The notes beneath the pieces are model-generated. The model was not told the origin of the DNA and did no database searches. It worked only from the letters and a program-made list of their open reading frames with translations. This document shows, one piece after another, positions 51,189 to 60,725 of a DNA stretch of 64,000 nucleotides. This DNA is from Flavobacterium phragmitis (GTDB taxonomy: Bacteria; Bacteroidota; Bacteroidia; Flavobacteriales; Flavobacteriaceae). Position 1 is the stretch's first letter, and each line of letters begins with the position of its first letter. The translations under genes were made by a program, and so were the position numbers. Location: contig NZ_FOMH01000001.1 of assembly GCF_900112575.1 (NCBI RefSeq), positions 62,001 through 126,000 of the forward strand, in the 5' to 3' direction.

Positions 51189-52549
51189 AAACTCTAAAGA
51201 TACTTTTAGCGCTCTTTTTGATAGCTGTTTTTCCTTACGGATGTATGGTCGGACCAAAATATGCCCAACCAGAACAGCCTCAGGCAAATTCTTTTCGATA
51301 TAGTAATCAACCTTCTGATACTACCAAATCGGTTAAGACTATAAAATGGTCATCGCTATTTAACGATGATGTCTTAATTGGCTTGATTGAAAAAGGAATT
51401 CAGAACAATTATGATCTTAAAATTGCCATTGCCCGCTTAGAACAGGTGCAAGCGAACCTCGGAATGGCAAAAGCCGATTTATATCCGTCTTTTCAATATT
51501 CGGGTCAGGTAAATAGTGCCGAAACTTTTCAGTGGCCTTCGGCTGCATTGGCTAATATGTCTTGGGAATTGGATTTTTGGGGAAAATACCGCCATCAGAA
51601 AAAAGCACTTCAAAATGAACTTTTAGCAACTGATGAAGCCAGAAAAGTTGTCCTCTCTACAATTGTCAGCAATATTGCCATTTCTTATTTCGAACTACGT
51701 GATTTTGACAACCAATTGGAAATTACCATTCACACTTTAGAAACCAGACAAAAAGCTTATGACATCATCAACGAACGTTTTATAAGCGGTTATGTTGCCG
51801 AATTGGATAAAGTACAAATCGAACAGCAAGTTGCTATTGCCGAAGCGAATATTCCGTTAATCAAAAGACAGATTACCGCTTTAGAAAATGCTATTTCAAT
51901 TTTAATTGGACAAGTACCACAAGCTATTCCGAGAGGAAAAACCAATAGCGAATTATTGATTCTGACAGAGTTTCCAACTTCGGTTCCTTCCGCTTTGTTA
52001 GAAAACAGACCCGATGTCAAACGTCAGGAATATTTGTATAAAGCTTCGTTTGAAAGAATTGGCGTTGCACAGGCGATGCGGTATCCGTCTTTCAACATTT
52101 CGGCAATTGCGGGTTTTACCAACATTATGATTAGTGATTTATTTAATGATGGTTCTTACATCCAAAATGTTGGCGGTGGCATTACCGGCCCTATTTTCAA
52201 TTTCGGAAAAAACAAACGTCGTGTAGATTACAACAGAAAATTGGCAGAAGAAATGAAGTTCAATTTCCAGAAAACCTATTTGACAGCCATTGCAGAAGTA
52301 GAAAACTCACTTCAAAACACCGCCATGTTCAAAGAAGAATGGACAGCCAGAAATCGACAAGTCGTAGCGGCTCAAAAAAACTATGATTTGTCTAATGCGA
52401 GATATTACAACGGTTACGTTTCATACTTAGAAGTTTTGGACGCACAAAGGTCATTGTTTGAAGCACAATTAAGCCTTTCGCAATTAACTCAAAAACAATT
52501 GAGTTCTATGGTTCAGCTGTATAAAGCACTCGGCGGAGGGTGGAATTAG
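51185..52549 (+). CDS. outer-membrane efflux lipoprotein (NodT/OprM family)
   Basis: 454 residues with lipobox FPYGC (Cys20) followed by MVGPKYAQP, the usual start of NodT-type factors. Two TolC-type repeats are visible; each has long helices and the NYDLKIAIARLEQVQA and GYVSYLEVLDAQRSLFEAQL segments. It forms the trimeric outer-membrane channel of the pump encoded upstream, with which its start overlaps by 4 bases. No local regulator gene is adjacent; the ArsR gene further on is on the opposite strand. Confidence 0.95.
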   Translation: MKTLKILLALFLIAVFPYGCMVGPKYAQPEQPQANSFRYSNQPSDTTKSVKTIKWSSLFNDDVLIGLIEKGIQNNYDLKIAIARLEQVQANLGMAKADLYPSFQYSGQVNSAETFQWPSAALANMSWELDFWGKYRHQKKALQNELLATDEARKVVLSTIVSNIAISYFELRDFDNQLEITIHTLETRQKAYDIINERFISGYVAELDKVQIEQQVAIAEANIPLIKRQITALENAISILIGQVPQAIPRGKTNSELLILTEFPTSVPSALLENRPDVKRQEYLYKASFERIGVAQAMRYPSFNISAIAGFTNIMISDLFNDGSYIQNVGGGITGPIFNFGKNKRRVDYNRKLAEEMKFNFQKTYLTAIAEVENSLQNTAMFKEEWTARNRQVVAAQKNYDLSNARYYNGYVSYLEVLDAQRSLFEAQLSLSQLTQKQLSSMVQLYKALGGGWN

Positions 52550-52648
52550 TTTTTTTGAGGGACAAAGTGACAGAGAAACAAAGGTTAAAAGGTTTCTCAG
52601 CATATTTAATAAAAGCTTAACGTTACCTCTTTTTTTATATCACCTTAT

Positions 52649-52840
52649 CATTCTGTAGGAATGTTTCATCGGTAAAAAAATAACGACCACCAACATTTCA
52701 AGTTCCAAAGGAACGTTTGATATTATCTGATTATAAAAATTATTAAAAAGCGATATCAAAAAATTAAACGTTCCTACGGAACGTGAAACAATAACAACAA
52801 TACATTTTTTTTCGACAGATGAGATGTTCCTACGAAACAT
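52649..52840. repeat. dispersed hairpin cluster sharing the TTCC-GGAA core of the RAYT-A array
   Basis: Four hairpins: CATTCTGTAGGAATG (52649), AGTTCCAAAGGAACGTTT (52701), AAACGTTCCTACGGAACGT (52766) and ATGTTCCTACGAAACAT (52824). The second and third form an inverted pair with ACGTTTGATAT / ATATCAAA...ACGT between them. The core resembles GTTCCGTAGGAAC of the array at 17413-18762. Confidence 0.75.
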
Positions 52841-52851
52841 TTATATAAAAC

Positions 52852-52888
52852 AAAAAGGGTTGTTTCAAAATTGAAACAACCCTTTTTT
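52852..52888. terminator. intrinsic terminator between convergent genes
   Basis: AAAAAGGGTTGTTTCAA pairs with TTGAAACAACCCTTTTTT around a two-base loop. A/T flanks on both sides suggest bidirectional use for the efflux operon (+) and the bacilliredoxin gene (-). Confidence 0.88.
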
Positions 52889-52971
52889 AATCTTTGTACC
52901 TTTGTACCTTTGTACTTTTAACCTAAAAACCTTAGAATCTTAGTACCTCAGAACCTTAGCAACTAAGAAAA

Positions 52972-53382
52972 TTAGCAGAATTCGTTGAAAGCATCTTGCA
53001 AATTCTCAGCGATTAATTCTGCTGGACGGCCTTCGATGTGATGACGCTCTAACATGTGAACTAATTCTCCGTTTTTGAACAAAGCCATAGATGGCGATGA
53101 TGGAGGAAAAGGAAACATATGTTGTCTTGCAGCATCAACAGCTTCTTTGTCAACACCAGCGAAAACTGTTACAAGGTGATCTGGTTTTTTAGCTCCCTCT
53201 AAACTCATTTTTGCTCCTGGACGTGCATTTCTAGCAGCACAACCGCAAACAGAGTTTACAACAACTAAAGTGGTACCTTCCGCTTTGATAGCATTCTCAA
53301 CAGCCTCAGCACTATGTAAATCTTGAAAACCAGCAGCTGTTAATTCAGCCTCCATTGGTTTTACCATGTCTAGTGGATACAT
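52972..53382 (-). CDS. BrxA/BrxB-type bacilliredoxin (YphP family)
   Basis: 136 residues with the family's CGC redox motif at residues 46-48 ([15 protein letters not shown]), the [19 protein letters not shown] segment and the C-terminal [15 protein letters not shown]. In Bacillus these proteins remove bacillithiol from oxidised protein thiols. Bacteroidetes have YphP homologues, and bacillithiol use in Flavobacterium is plausible but not shown by this window. Length is normal. TAACTTTG lies upstream on the minus strand. Confidence 0.93.
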   Translation of the reverse strand: MYPLDMVKPMEAELTAAGFQDLHSAEAVENAIKAEGTTLVVVNSVCGCAARNARPGAKMSLEGAKKPDHLVTVFAGVDKEAVDAARQHMFPFPPSSPSMALFKNGELVHMLERHHIEGRPAELIAENLQDAFNEFC

Positions 53383-53414
53383 ATTCTTGTCTTTTAAATT
53401 TTACTTTTGAATTG

Positions 53415-53422
53415 CAAAGTTA
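53415..53422 (-). promoter_or_regulatory. -7 element TAACTTTG (minus strand) for the bacilliredoxin gene
   Basis: The plus strand reads CAAAGTTA, 32 bases upstream of the start codon. Confidence 0.5.
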
Positions 53423-53548
53423 CGAAGTTTACTTGCAACTCCTTAATTTGAAGTATAAAGTTTTGTTATAGTTCCATATAAAATCTTAACACTGTTAAAA
53501 ACTCCTTTTTACTGTATTCTAAATAAATACTAAAAACACAATGATTTC

Positions 53549-53959
53549 TTATTTTTTATGAGGAAACTGATAATTGTACTGTTTTAAATGATGATTTTTC
53601 CCACTGACATTATGAGTTCTAAGAACTGTTGACTTTTTCAACTCAGCCATTTCAAGGGTAGAAAGATAACTGCTGAAATATTTCCTAAGTATTTGAATAT
53701 TATTTCTCTCAACAGAATAAATGCTCTTTTTGCCTTCGTTTTTGATGTTTACCAAATTCGCTTTTTTCAACTCCAATAAGTGTTTGGATATGGTGGACTG
53801 CGCTAACGGAATCAAATCGACAATTTCCCCACAAGTTCTGCTGTCTCTTTTCCATAAAAGTGTCATAATCTGAATTCGTATAGGATGTCCCAGCGCTTTA
53901 CAGATTTTGCCAATTATTTCTATTTCATCATCAAACTCTAATTGTTTTGAAATCCCCAT
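53549..53959 (-). CDS. ArsR-family transcriptional regulator
   Basis: 136 residues. The winged helix is clear: ICKALGHPIRIQIMTLLWKR, then TCGEIVDLIPLAQSTISKHL (recognition helix) and LVNIKNEGKKSIYSVERN (wing). A single Cys in the TCGEIV position resembles the first Cys of the ArsR ELCVCDL motif but lacks the second, so metal sensing of that type is unlikely. The basic C-terminal tail (GKNHHLKQYNYQF) is unusual. It is transcribed alone on the minus strand, and its target is not evident from neighbours. Confidence 0.9.
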   Translation of the reverse strand: MGISKQLEFDDEIEIIGKICKALGHPIRIQIMTLLWKRDSRTCGEIVDLIPLAQSTISKHLLELKKANLVNIKNEGKKSIYSVERNNIQILRKYFSSYLSTLEMAELKKSTVLRTHNVSGKNHHLKQYNYQFPHKK

Positions 53960-54148
53960 TTTTCAGACTTGTTGATTCATTATCGCAGAAAGTCGATATA
54001 TTTTTAAGACTAACAAATCTAACTAAGAGTATATTTTTCAACATCCACTAAAAGTCATTATTATAAAACAATATGTTTTTTTGGTATAAAAAGAAACTTT
54101 AAAAGTAAAGTACCAATGATTCATTTTATTTAGAAATAAAAACTATTC

Positions 54149-55339
54149 TTAAGACATATTTATTTTAGATAAAAAAAATACTCGAAACAAAGCCTTAATA
54201 AAAGGAAGTTTGGGGCATTTTAAAATCACTTTAAAATCTTCAACCCAATTGGTTTCTTCATCTAAAAATTTAAAAATCAGAGCTGGATTTCCCTTTTTGA
54301 ATAACGAGGAAAAAATTGAACTTCCTAATTCATTATGACGATACAAAATATCCAAAAGCAGTAAATCGTAAAACCAAAAACGGCTTTTTTTATGAAACGT
54401 TTTCATAATGATTGGATTTAAAGCACTTTTGTCTTTCATAAATTCGACCAATTCAGAAGACTTCTTATCGGCATTTTTAAAAGTATAACCTGTGCTAGCT
54501 TTTGTCCATCCGCCAGCAGTTCCAATGTTTAAAACTCGTTTCGTATTCTTTTCCCAAAAAGGATAACAGGTCATTGGGATACTTCCCTGTTCTTTTTCTT
54601 TAATTTCAAACTGATTTACTCCCAGTTTTTCGAGATAACGCTTAATTTCATTTTCGTACTCTGAAATTTCGAGCAATTTTTCTGAGAACAAAGTATACTC
54701 AACTAAGGCTTCGGTTTTGGAAACTGGCAAAACATACATAAATCGCGTATTTCCTCTTTGTTCAACCGAGAAATCCATGAAAGTTACTTCATCTGGATTA
54801 AAAACCTCTTCTTGTGTTTTTACAAACCAACCCACAAAATGCTGTTGCAAAACAGGATATTTGTTTTGTCTTTCGGCGAAAGCCTTAGTGTAAATACTGT
54901 TGAACAAATAATCGCAGGTATATCGGTTTTCTTCTGTACCCACAAAAACATGCGTTTCGAGTTCGTTGATATCGGTTACTTTTTCATTTAAAAACGTAAT
55001 GTTTGAATGTTTGGAAAATTCTTCAAAAACAAAATTATAAAAATCTAATCCATTGATTTTATTATAAATATATGGCTTTAACTCAAGATCTAGCTTAATT
55101 TTTTCATTCGAAAACAAAGCCAAACGCCACTTTTTAGTAATAATCGAATTCCAGATTGAATTTTCTTTTTCCCAAAAACACCAAGTCCTGTCATTTATTT
55201 TCTTTGAATCCTGATCTAACAGCAAAACAGACTTATTTGAAAACTTTCCAGACAAAATCATTTTATAAACTGTCATTAAGGATGCCAGTCCGGTTCCAGT
55301 AAAAATGTAGTCGAAATGTTTTATTTGCGAAGAGTCCAT
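54149..55339 (-). CDS. crtY: lycopene beta-cyclase (CrtY-type)
   Basis: The frame opens at 55387; the ATG at 55339 is preferred because it starts directly before the dinucleotide fold, giving 396 residues. Marks are FDYIFTGTGLASLMTVYKMI (FAD-binding beta-alpha-beta), DRTWCFWEKE (the conserved DRTWCFW of bacterial lycopene cyclases), FMYVLPVSKTEALVEYTLFS and GSIPMTCYPFW, then the IGTAGGWTKASTGY motif. It closes the beta rings of lycopene to give beta-carotene, a step toward zeaxanthin, a common yellow Flavobacterium pigment. Other carotenoid genes are not in the window. Confidence 0.94.
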   Translation of the reverse strand: MDSSQIKHFDYIFTGTGLASLMTVYKMILSGKFSNKSVLLLDQDSKKINDRTWCFWEKENSIWNSIITKKWRLALFSNEKIKLDLELKPYIYNKINGLDFYNFVFEEFSKHSNITFLNEKVTDINELETHVFVGTEENRYTCDYLFNSIYTKAFAERQNKYPVLQQHFVGWFVKTQEEVFNPDEVTFMDFSVEQRGNTRFMYVLPVSKTEALVEYTLFSEKLLEISEYENEIKRYLEKLGVNQFEIKEKEQGSIPMTCYPFWEKNTKRVLNIGTAGGWTKASTGYTFKNADKKSSELVEFMKDKSALNPIIMKTFHKKSRFWFYDLLLLDILYRHNELGSSIFSSLFKKGNPALIFKFLDEETNWVEDFKVILKCPKLPFIKALFRVFFLSKINMS

Positions 55340-55478
55340 TTTCAAAAATAAGAAAAAAAAATTTGTTCCATTTTTCAAAAAAACCAAAAAAAGATGACAA
55401 TTTACTGTCGGTTTTTATCGTTTGCTTACAATGCCATTTTAATTCTATCTTAGTACTCCAAAAACAAATCTCTCTTGT

Positions 55479-56309
55479 ATGTATAAACTAATTCTTTTTA
55501 TCAAGACTTATGAACCTGATTTTAAAACAGTTTACAAGCTTCTGGATTCTATAGATAAGTTTAACCAAGATAATATTCCGGTAATTATTTCTGTGAATGA
55601 TGATCATTTTGATTTTTTAAAGCCAGATTGTTTTGAAAAGTATAAAGTATATCGCGATTCTGAAATTTTTCAAACTACTGTTACCGAAGGATGGCGTTAT
55701 CAGCAGATTATAAAATGCAATGTTTATAGACTTAATATCTGCGAAAACTATGTCGCCATAGATTCTGATTCTGTTTTTATACGAGACTTCTATATTTCCG
55801 ATTTTATGTTTGACGAGAACACGCCTTACACCATCATGCAGGAATCGAAGGATTTATTGGAAATGACTGAAAGACTTCAAATGGATTCCCAAACTATTTT
55901 CTTCAAAAGGGCATTAAGAGACACTCGTCCATTTTTTGGGAACAAAGGCAAAGAATGGGATTACGGTCCTTCGCCCTATATTTGGAATTGCAAAGTTTGG
56001 GAACATTTTAATGAGGTGTTTTTGAAAGATCTCAACCTAGACTTTGATACCTTTTTTACTCAAATTGACAAAAAAAGCTATTCGCCAAGTGATTGTGTTA
56101 TTTACGGAGAATATTTATTGAAAACCAGATTAATCAATATAATTCCAATCGGAAGTTTATTTAAAGTATATCACTATAAACGACAATATGCAATAGAAAA
56201 AAACCAGCTTAATATGGAGCAACTGAGCAAAATTTATCTCGGTTTGATTCATCAAAGCAATTGGAAAAGAAAGAAAAAGAAATGGTACCGATTTTTTCAA
56301 TGGAATTAA
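55479..56309 (+). CDS. DUF6492-like glycosyltransferase-type protein
   Basis: 276 residues. An N-terminal Rossmann-like start (LILFIKTYEPDFKTVYKLLD) leads to VAIDSDSVFIRDF near residues 89-101. DSD is a DxD-type metal/nucleotide-sugar motif, as in GT-A enzymes. YGPSPYIWNCKVWEHF and YSPSDCVIYGEYL follow. I assign it to DUF6492-like proteins of polysaccharide clusters; this rests on memory. Gene order places it first of three same-strand glycosyltransferase-like genes, with gaps of 29 and 32 bases, so an operon for a cell-surface glycan is likely. Confidence 0.78.
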   Translation: MYKLILFIKTYEPDFKTVYKLLDSIDKFNQDNIPVIISVNDDHFDFLKPDCFEKYKVYRDSEIFQTTVTEGWRYQQIIKCNVYRLNICENYVAIDSDSVFIRDFYISDFMFDENTPYTIMQESKDLLEMTERLQMDSQTIFFKRALRDTRPFFGNKGKEWDYGPSPYIWNCKVWEHFNEVFLKDLNLDFDTFFTQIDKKSYSPSDCVIYGEYLLKTRLINIIPIGSLFKVYHYKRQYAIEKNQLNMEQLSKIYLGLIHQSNWKRKKKKWYRFFQWN

Positions 56310-56338
56310 AGAAAAACACTATTCTAAAAATTCTTCAG

Positions 56339-57418
56339 ATGAAAAAAACAAGTAAAGTCTATTTAGTATTTCTAAACGGCAAATCTAATGCAGGAGGAGC
56401 CGAACGCATGGTGCATTATTTAGATGAATATCTCAAAAGCCGAGAAATCTCGACTGAAATAATTGATGAAGATTTTCTAAAAAACACTTTTGCAGGGAAA
56501 ATATATTGGAAATTATTCAACCGCAGACATTTTGAAAAACGAAGAGCAAAATATATAGCGAGATTTATAACTGTCTTTCTTTGGCTAACGTATCGCCTGA
56601 ATAAAATAGTAATCAGCAATGGAGAGCCAACGGCTTATTATCCTACAGATTACGTAATTTCTCATGGCTGTTATCATAAAATGGAATTGGACTATGGCCG
56701 AAAAGATTCTAGATTGAGCAGAGTGGCTAAACTTCAAATGAAAGCTTGTAAAAATGCCAAGAAAATAGTCGCTGTGGAATCGAATGTCAAAAAAGATTTA
56801 ATACACTATTATGGGATAAGCCCAGATAAAATCAGCATTGTTCCGAATTGTATTGATCAAAATAATTTCTATCCCATTCCAAAACAGCCTTCCAACTTTA
56901 AAACCATAACATATATTGGAAGACTAGAACACGGAAAAGGTATTACCGAACTACAAGAGCTGGCAAAACTTGTTGAATTACAAACCGACTGGAAACTGCT
57001 TATTGCCTCAAACAATTCTTCTAATGCGGAACTTTTTAAACATTTACAGAATACGGAACTTTTGGTTGGATTAACAATTGGAAACATTAACAAACTAGCG
57101 TATTCTTGTGCTGACATCGTTTTCTATCCATCTTATTCAGAAAGTTTTGGAATGGTAACCATAGAAGCGCTTGCTTGTGGAAAACCCATTACAGGAAATG
57201 CTGTTGGCGTTTTACCTAAACTAGTTGAAGAAAAACATCCAGGCTGTTATCTTCTGCCCAAAAAAATAGATGAAACCATTTTTAATTTTTTCCAAGATTG
57301 TATAGAAGATTCGAAACAATATAAACCAGAAGAAATCCATGAAAAGACAATGAAAAAATTCGGAATCGAATCGTATTTCGAGCAACTGGATCAGCAATTT
57401 TTTCATCAGAATACTTAA
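56339..57418 (+). CDS. glycosyltransferase family 4 protein
   Basis: The open frame begins at 56261 and would overlap the previous gene; the ATG at 56339 (MKKTSKVYLVFLNGKSNAGG) avoids this and gives the normal GT4 start with GGAERMV. 359 residues. The C-terminal GT-B half shows TYIGRLEHGKGITEL and the E-x7-E-type nucleotide-sugar motif PSYSESFGMVTIEALACGKP. It transfers a sugar from a nucleotide donor to a growing glycan. It sits between two other glycosyltransferase genes in an apparent operon. Confidence 0.93.
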   Translation: MKKTSKVYLVFLNGKSNAGGAERMVHYLDEYLKSREISTEIIDEDFLKNTFAGKIYWKLFNRRHFEKRRAKYIARFITVFLWLTYRLNKIVISNGEPTAYYPTDYVISHGCYHKMELDYGRKDSRLSRVAKLQMKACKNAKKIVAVESNVKKDLIHYYGISPDKISIVPNCIDQNNFYPIPKQPSNFKTITYIGRLEHGKGITELQELAKLVELQTDWKLLIASNNSSNAELFKHLQNTELLVGLTIGNINKLAYSCADIVFYPSYSESFGMVTIEALACGKPITGNAVGVLPKLVEEKHPGCYLLPKKIDETIFNFFQDCIEDSKQYKPEEIHEKTMKKFGIESYFEQLDQQFFHQNT

Positions 57419-57450
57419 TTAGCGCAAAACAGATAACAAAACACTTCCCC

Positions 57451-58587
57451 ATGAGAATTTTATATTTCTATCCCGAAAATCCACTACACAAAACAAAAGG
57501 AAACAATGCAAGAGCGTTGGCTTTATTAGAATATTTCAAAAACAGAAACATTGAAGTTGATTTTGTAGGTGTCGAAACAGATATATTTGGAGCAAATGAA
57601 ATAAAAGCCTTGAAAGAAGAAAAACTAATTTCTGATGGTTATTTCCTTCCCATTTTTATTCGAAAGAAAAACAAGCTGAAGTATTTCTTTTATTATTCAC
57701 TTCCTAACAAAATAAAAGGAAAAATTGGTTTGTTTGACAATATTCGTTCAGGTCATCTAAACGCTTTTAACAAGGTTCTAAAAGCCAATAATTATGATAT
57801 TATTCTAATCTCATATCTCTATTGGTCAAAACTTGTTGTGAATAATCCGAATGTCAAAAAAGCAAAATTGATGATTGACACACACGATTTCTTAACCTCG
57901 CAATTCCAGAAAAAGAAGAATTTCCGTTTAGGACCGTTTTTTGAAAAAGAAATCGAAATCTTAAGTCATTATGACAAAATCCTAGTCATTTCTGCCGAAG
58001 AAAAATATCTTTTCTCTCAGTTTATTGATAAGGAAATTGCGTTGGTAACACATAGTTTACCGCAGAAAAGTGCTTTAAAAACTGAGTCAAAATACGATAT
58101 TATTTACGTAGCAAGTGAAAACGAACACAATGTTAAATCGGCTAAATGGTTTTTTAATCTAGTTTATCCCTTGTTGCCAAAGTCTCTGAAAATTGCTGTA
58201 GTTGGAAAAATAGGCAAATTTATTGGCGAGCATAACAATGTCGAAAAAATCTCTTTTATTGAAAATCTAGATGATGCCTATCGTGAATCTAAAATTGCAA
58301 TTTGTCCAATGCTCAGCGGAACTGGAATCAAAATTAAAGTCATTGAAGCTTTGTCTTTTGGAATTCCCGTAGTTTGTAATGAAAGAGGTGTCGACGGATT
58401 AGTAAACAAGACTAATAATGGCTGTTTAGTTTCAAATGACTCTAATGAATTTGCAGCTTATATAAATGAATTATTAACCGATTCCAATTTCTATCATAAA
58501 ATCCATTCTGAAGCGGTTTCCTATTTCAGCAACCACCATAGTACTGATGCGACTTACAGCGTATTAGATGATGTATTTAAATTATAG
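57451..58587 (+). CDS. glycosyltransferase (GT4-like)
   Basis: 378 residues. GT-B pattern: MRILYFYPENPLHKTKGNNA at the start (phosphate loop region), LMIDTHDFL in the middle and a C-terminal CPMLSGTGIKIKVIEALSFG followed by IPVVCNERGVDGL, the sugar-nucleotide site. It ends convergently with the next gene; the two stop regions overlap by 6 bases (58582-58587). It shares its C-terminal motif GxGIKxKxxEALxxxxPVV with the 58582-59778 product, suggesting related donor specificity. Confidence 0.9.
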   Translation: MRILYFYPENPLHKTKGNNARALALLEYFKNRNIEVDFVGVETDIFGANEIKALKEEKLISDGYFLPIFIRKKNKLKYFFYYSLPNKIKGKIGLFDNIRSGHLNAFNKVLKANNYDIILISYLYWSKLVVNNPNVKKAKLMIDTHDFLTSQFQKKKNFRLGPFFEKEIEILSHYDKILVISAEEKYLFSQFIDKEIALVTHSLPQKSALKTESKYDIIYVASENEHNVKSAKWFFNLVYPLLPKSLKIAVVGKIGKFIGEHNNVEKISFIENLDDAYRESKIAICPMLSGTGIKIKVIEALSFGIPVVCNERGVDGLVNKTNNGCLVSNDSNEFAAYINELLTDSNFYHKIHSEAVSYFSNHHSTDATYSVLDDVFKL

Positions 58588-59778
58588 CGTATCAAATTTT
58601 AAAAACAATTCTTCTAAAGCCTTATTCGAAAAAGGCTTTAGGCTTTGTTCGGAGTTTTGATGCAACTCCTGCCATAGTGGTTGATTGTTGTACAAATTAA
58701 GAATTGCCAGTGCAAACTCTTCTTTTGCATCGTAAATCAAAGCATTCCTTTGGTGAATCAATTCCATTCCCTCTGCCCCAATCGAAGAAGTTATTACTGG
58801 TAAATAATACTCAAACGCTTGTCCTATTTTGCCTTTTACACCTGCGCCATATCGCAAAGGTGCAATCATGAATTTGTTTGCAGTAAAAAAAGGCTCTATG
58901 TCGCAAACATGACCTGTGAAAATAAATCTTGAGTCTTCTATTCCTTGAATATTTTCATTAAGATTCCCAATTATATTTACTTTTATCTCATTATTTTCTT
59001 TCCAGACTATCGGCATTATTTCATGATACAAATAATGAACAGCATCAATATTGGGTTCATGTTTCGAGCCTATAAAAAGTATGCCCTCGCGATCTTCAAA
59101 AAGCAACGACTTTTCTTTACTTATTTTTGGATAATGAATGTTAGGAATGGTTATCAGTTTATCGTCATCAATATATCGTGACATAATTTCCTTTTCCACA
59201 TTAGAAATGGTCGCTACCAAATCTACCTTTCGGGCTAATTTTGTTTCGATGAAAAAGAATTTCAAAAAGTTTTTCCAAAGTGAAATACGCTTCGGATTAA
59301 TTTTAATGGCTCTTTTATAACGCAAAAAATGAATATCGATCATATCGTAAAGCGATATGGCTTCAGGAAGAATTTTAGATACTTTTTTTAAGTTAGAATA
59401 AAACGATTTCCCGCCATAATACCACACAAAATCAACTTTCGGAAGCGATTTTAGAAAATCAAAATAGCTCGAATATTGACTGGATTCTACAAAAACAATA
59501 GCTCCTAAATCACTAAAATAATCTACATAACCATTGTCCCTAAAAGTATTTTTTGAACAGATAATACAGTTGTAATTTTTGTTTTTAAAAAATAATATGA
59601 TTTCTTTTAATCTGTTAGAACCTGAATCATGTGCAGGAGCCGGCATATGAAGAGTAAGAAATACAATTGTTTTATTGTGCGGATTATAAGTATTATAGTT
59701 TGGTATTGATTGATCGGATTGTTTTTTAACTTCTTCTTTTTGTGTATAGTATCGTTTGATACTTTTAAATATAGCCAT
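58582..59778 (-). CDS. glycosyltransferase (GT4-like)
   Basis: 398 residues on the minus strand. It shows THMPAPAHDSGSNRLKEI-like sequence near the start (FLTLHMPAPAHDSGSNRLKE), FIGSKHEPNIDAVHYLYHEI and the donor-site motif APLRYGAGVKGKIGQAFEYY followed by LPVITSSIGAEGM. These are standard for cell-surface glycan GT4 enzymes. Convergent with the previous gene by 6 bases, so read-through antisense RNA may matter. Promoter region to its right is not resolved. Confidence 0.92.
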   Translation of the reverse strand: MAIFKSIKRYYTQKEEVKKQSDQSIPNYNTYNPHNKTIVFLTLHMPAPAHDSGSNRLKEIILFFKNKNYNCIICSKNTFRDNGYVDYFSDLGAIVFVESSQYSSYFDFLKSLPKVDFVWYYGGKSFYSNLKKVSKILPEAISLYDMIDIHFLRYKRAIKINPKRISLWKNFLKFFFIETKLARKVDLVATISNVEKEIMSRYIDDDKLITIPNIHYPKISKEKSLLFEDREGILFIGSKHEPNIDAVHYLYHEIMPIVWKENNEIKVNIIGNLNENIQGIEDSRFIFTGHVCDIEPFFTANKFMIAPLRYGAGVKGKIGQAFEYYLPVITSSIGAEGMELIHQRNALIYDAKEEFALAILNLYNNQPLWQELHQNSEQSLKPFSNKALEELFLKFDTL

Positions 59779-60081
59779 ATCTATTCTGTTTCGTCCCTAT
59801 TTTTTACAAGTCTGACTATAAATATAGATAACCAAAAATGTATTTGGTTGCGTTTCTTTTAAAAAAAAATACTTTTTCTTTTAAACTAAAACTCAATTTG
59901 CTTTTCCTTTATTATCTGAAAAGCATTAAAACTTATAAAATCCAAATCCAAAAGAAAATATTGTCCATTGATTTTCAGCGATTTTTGTTTTCGAACAGTT
60001 TTTAATTAATTTACAAAACCACTGTATAACAGCAACTTATGCTAAAACAGTATGTTAAAAAGAGCATTTTTTAGTGAGAAT
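59779..60081. other. AT-rich intergenic region
   Basis: About 300 bases between two minus-strand genes. I see no gene, no strong hairpin and no repeat family found elsewhere in the window. Confidence 0.6.
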
Positions 60082-60546
60082 CTATTCGAGAAGTTTTACT
60101 AGAAAAAATTTAAAATCATTAGGTGACAAATAATTCGAATATTGAAAAATAATCTCATTCTTCTCATTCAAAACACATAAAACTGGATAGACAATTTGAT
60201 TGCTAATAGTTCCAAGCTCTAGAGCCAGTTCATTAACTCCAATATTATTTCCCGAAGGTTTGTATTTAAAAACTTGATTATTAAAAGTAATATCTCGTTT
60301 TTCTTCGGCATTAAAATCAATAAAATAGAATTCTGAATTAAGTTTTTCAACAACTTCTTGATTTTTGAATGTTGTCGCTTTCATTCTTTGGCAGAACTGA
60401 CACCAGTCAGTATGGATAAAAACAATGATTTTTCGTTTTTGAATTTGCTGTAAACTCTCTATTTCTTCAAAAGAATAGCTTTTCAGCTGACCAAAACCGG
60501 TTCCCGAAATCACGAAGAAGAAAATAAATAGAATTAGCTTTTTCAT
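60082..60546 (-). CDS. exported thioredoxin-like protein
   Basis: 154 residues with a signal peptide (MKKLILFIFFFVISGTGFGQ) and a thioredoxin fold with CxxC as WCQFC (Cys49 and Cys52) in VFIHTDWCQFCQRMKATTF. This is the pattern of the DsbD gamma-domain/thioredoxin_7 group, which reduces or exchanges disulphides in the periplasm. It lies downstream of a TonB-dependent receptor on the same strand, separated by a palindromic repeat, and may serve the same uptake function. Confidence 0.9.
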   Translation of the reverse strand: MKKLILFIFFFVISGTGFGQLKSYSFEEIESLQQIQKRKIIVFIHTDWCQFCQRMKATTFKNQEVVEKLNSEFYFIDFNAEEKRDITFNNQVFKYKPSGNNIGVNELALELGTISNQIVYPVLCVLNEKNEIIFQYSNYLSPNDFKFFLVKLLE

Positions 60547-60585
60547 TTTTTTTTAGTGAGTCTGATTTCTATTACTAAAAATTTT

Positions 60586-60723
60586 TAAACACATAGAAAC
60601 ATAGGTTTTTCTATTTCTATAAAAAGATAAAAGAAGAAGCTAGCTTCCACACATAGCTATGTGAATTGATGCAAGTGAAACGCCTTTCTACACAAAGCTA
60701 AACTATGTTTCTATGTGTTTAAA
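60586..60723. repeat. palindromic repeat with ACACATAGAAACATAG arms, copy 2
   Basis: Arms 60586-60610 (TTTAAACACATAGAAACATAG) and 60701-60723 are inverted; the interior keeps GATGCAAGTGAAACGCCTT (about 60668-60686) as in copy 1 (33619-33776). It lies directly after the TonB-receptor stop codon. Confidence 0.88.
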
Positions 60724-60725
60724 TT

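Larger units (their letters stand above)
52550..52971. other. 422-base intergenic region between the efflux operon and the bacilliredoxin gene
   Basis: Contains the hairpin cluster at 52649-52840, a terminator at 52852-52888, then a run of CTTTGTAC words and CTTAG words (52889-52965) that resembles other intergenic repeats of the window. No gene seen. Confidence 0.7.
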
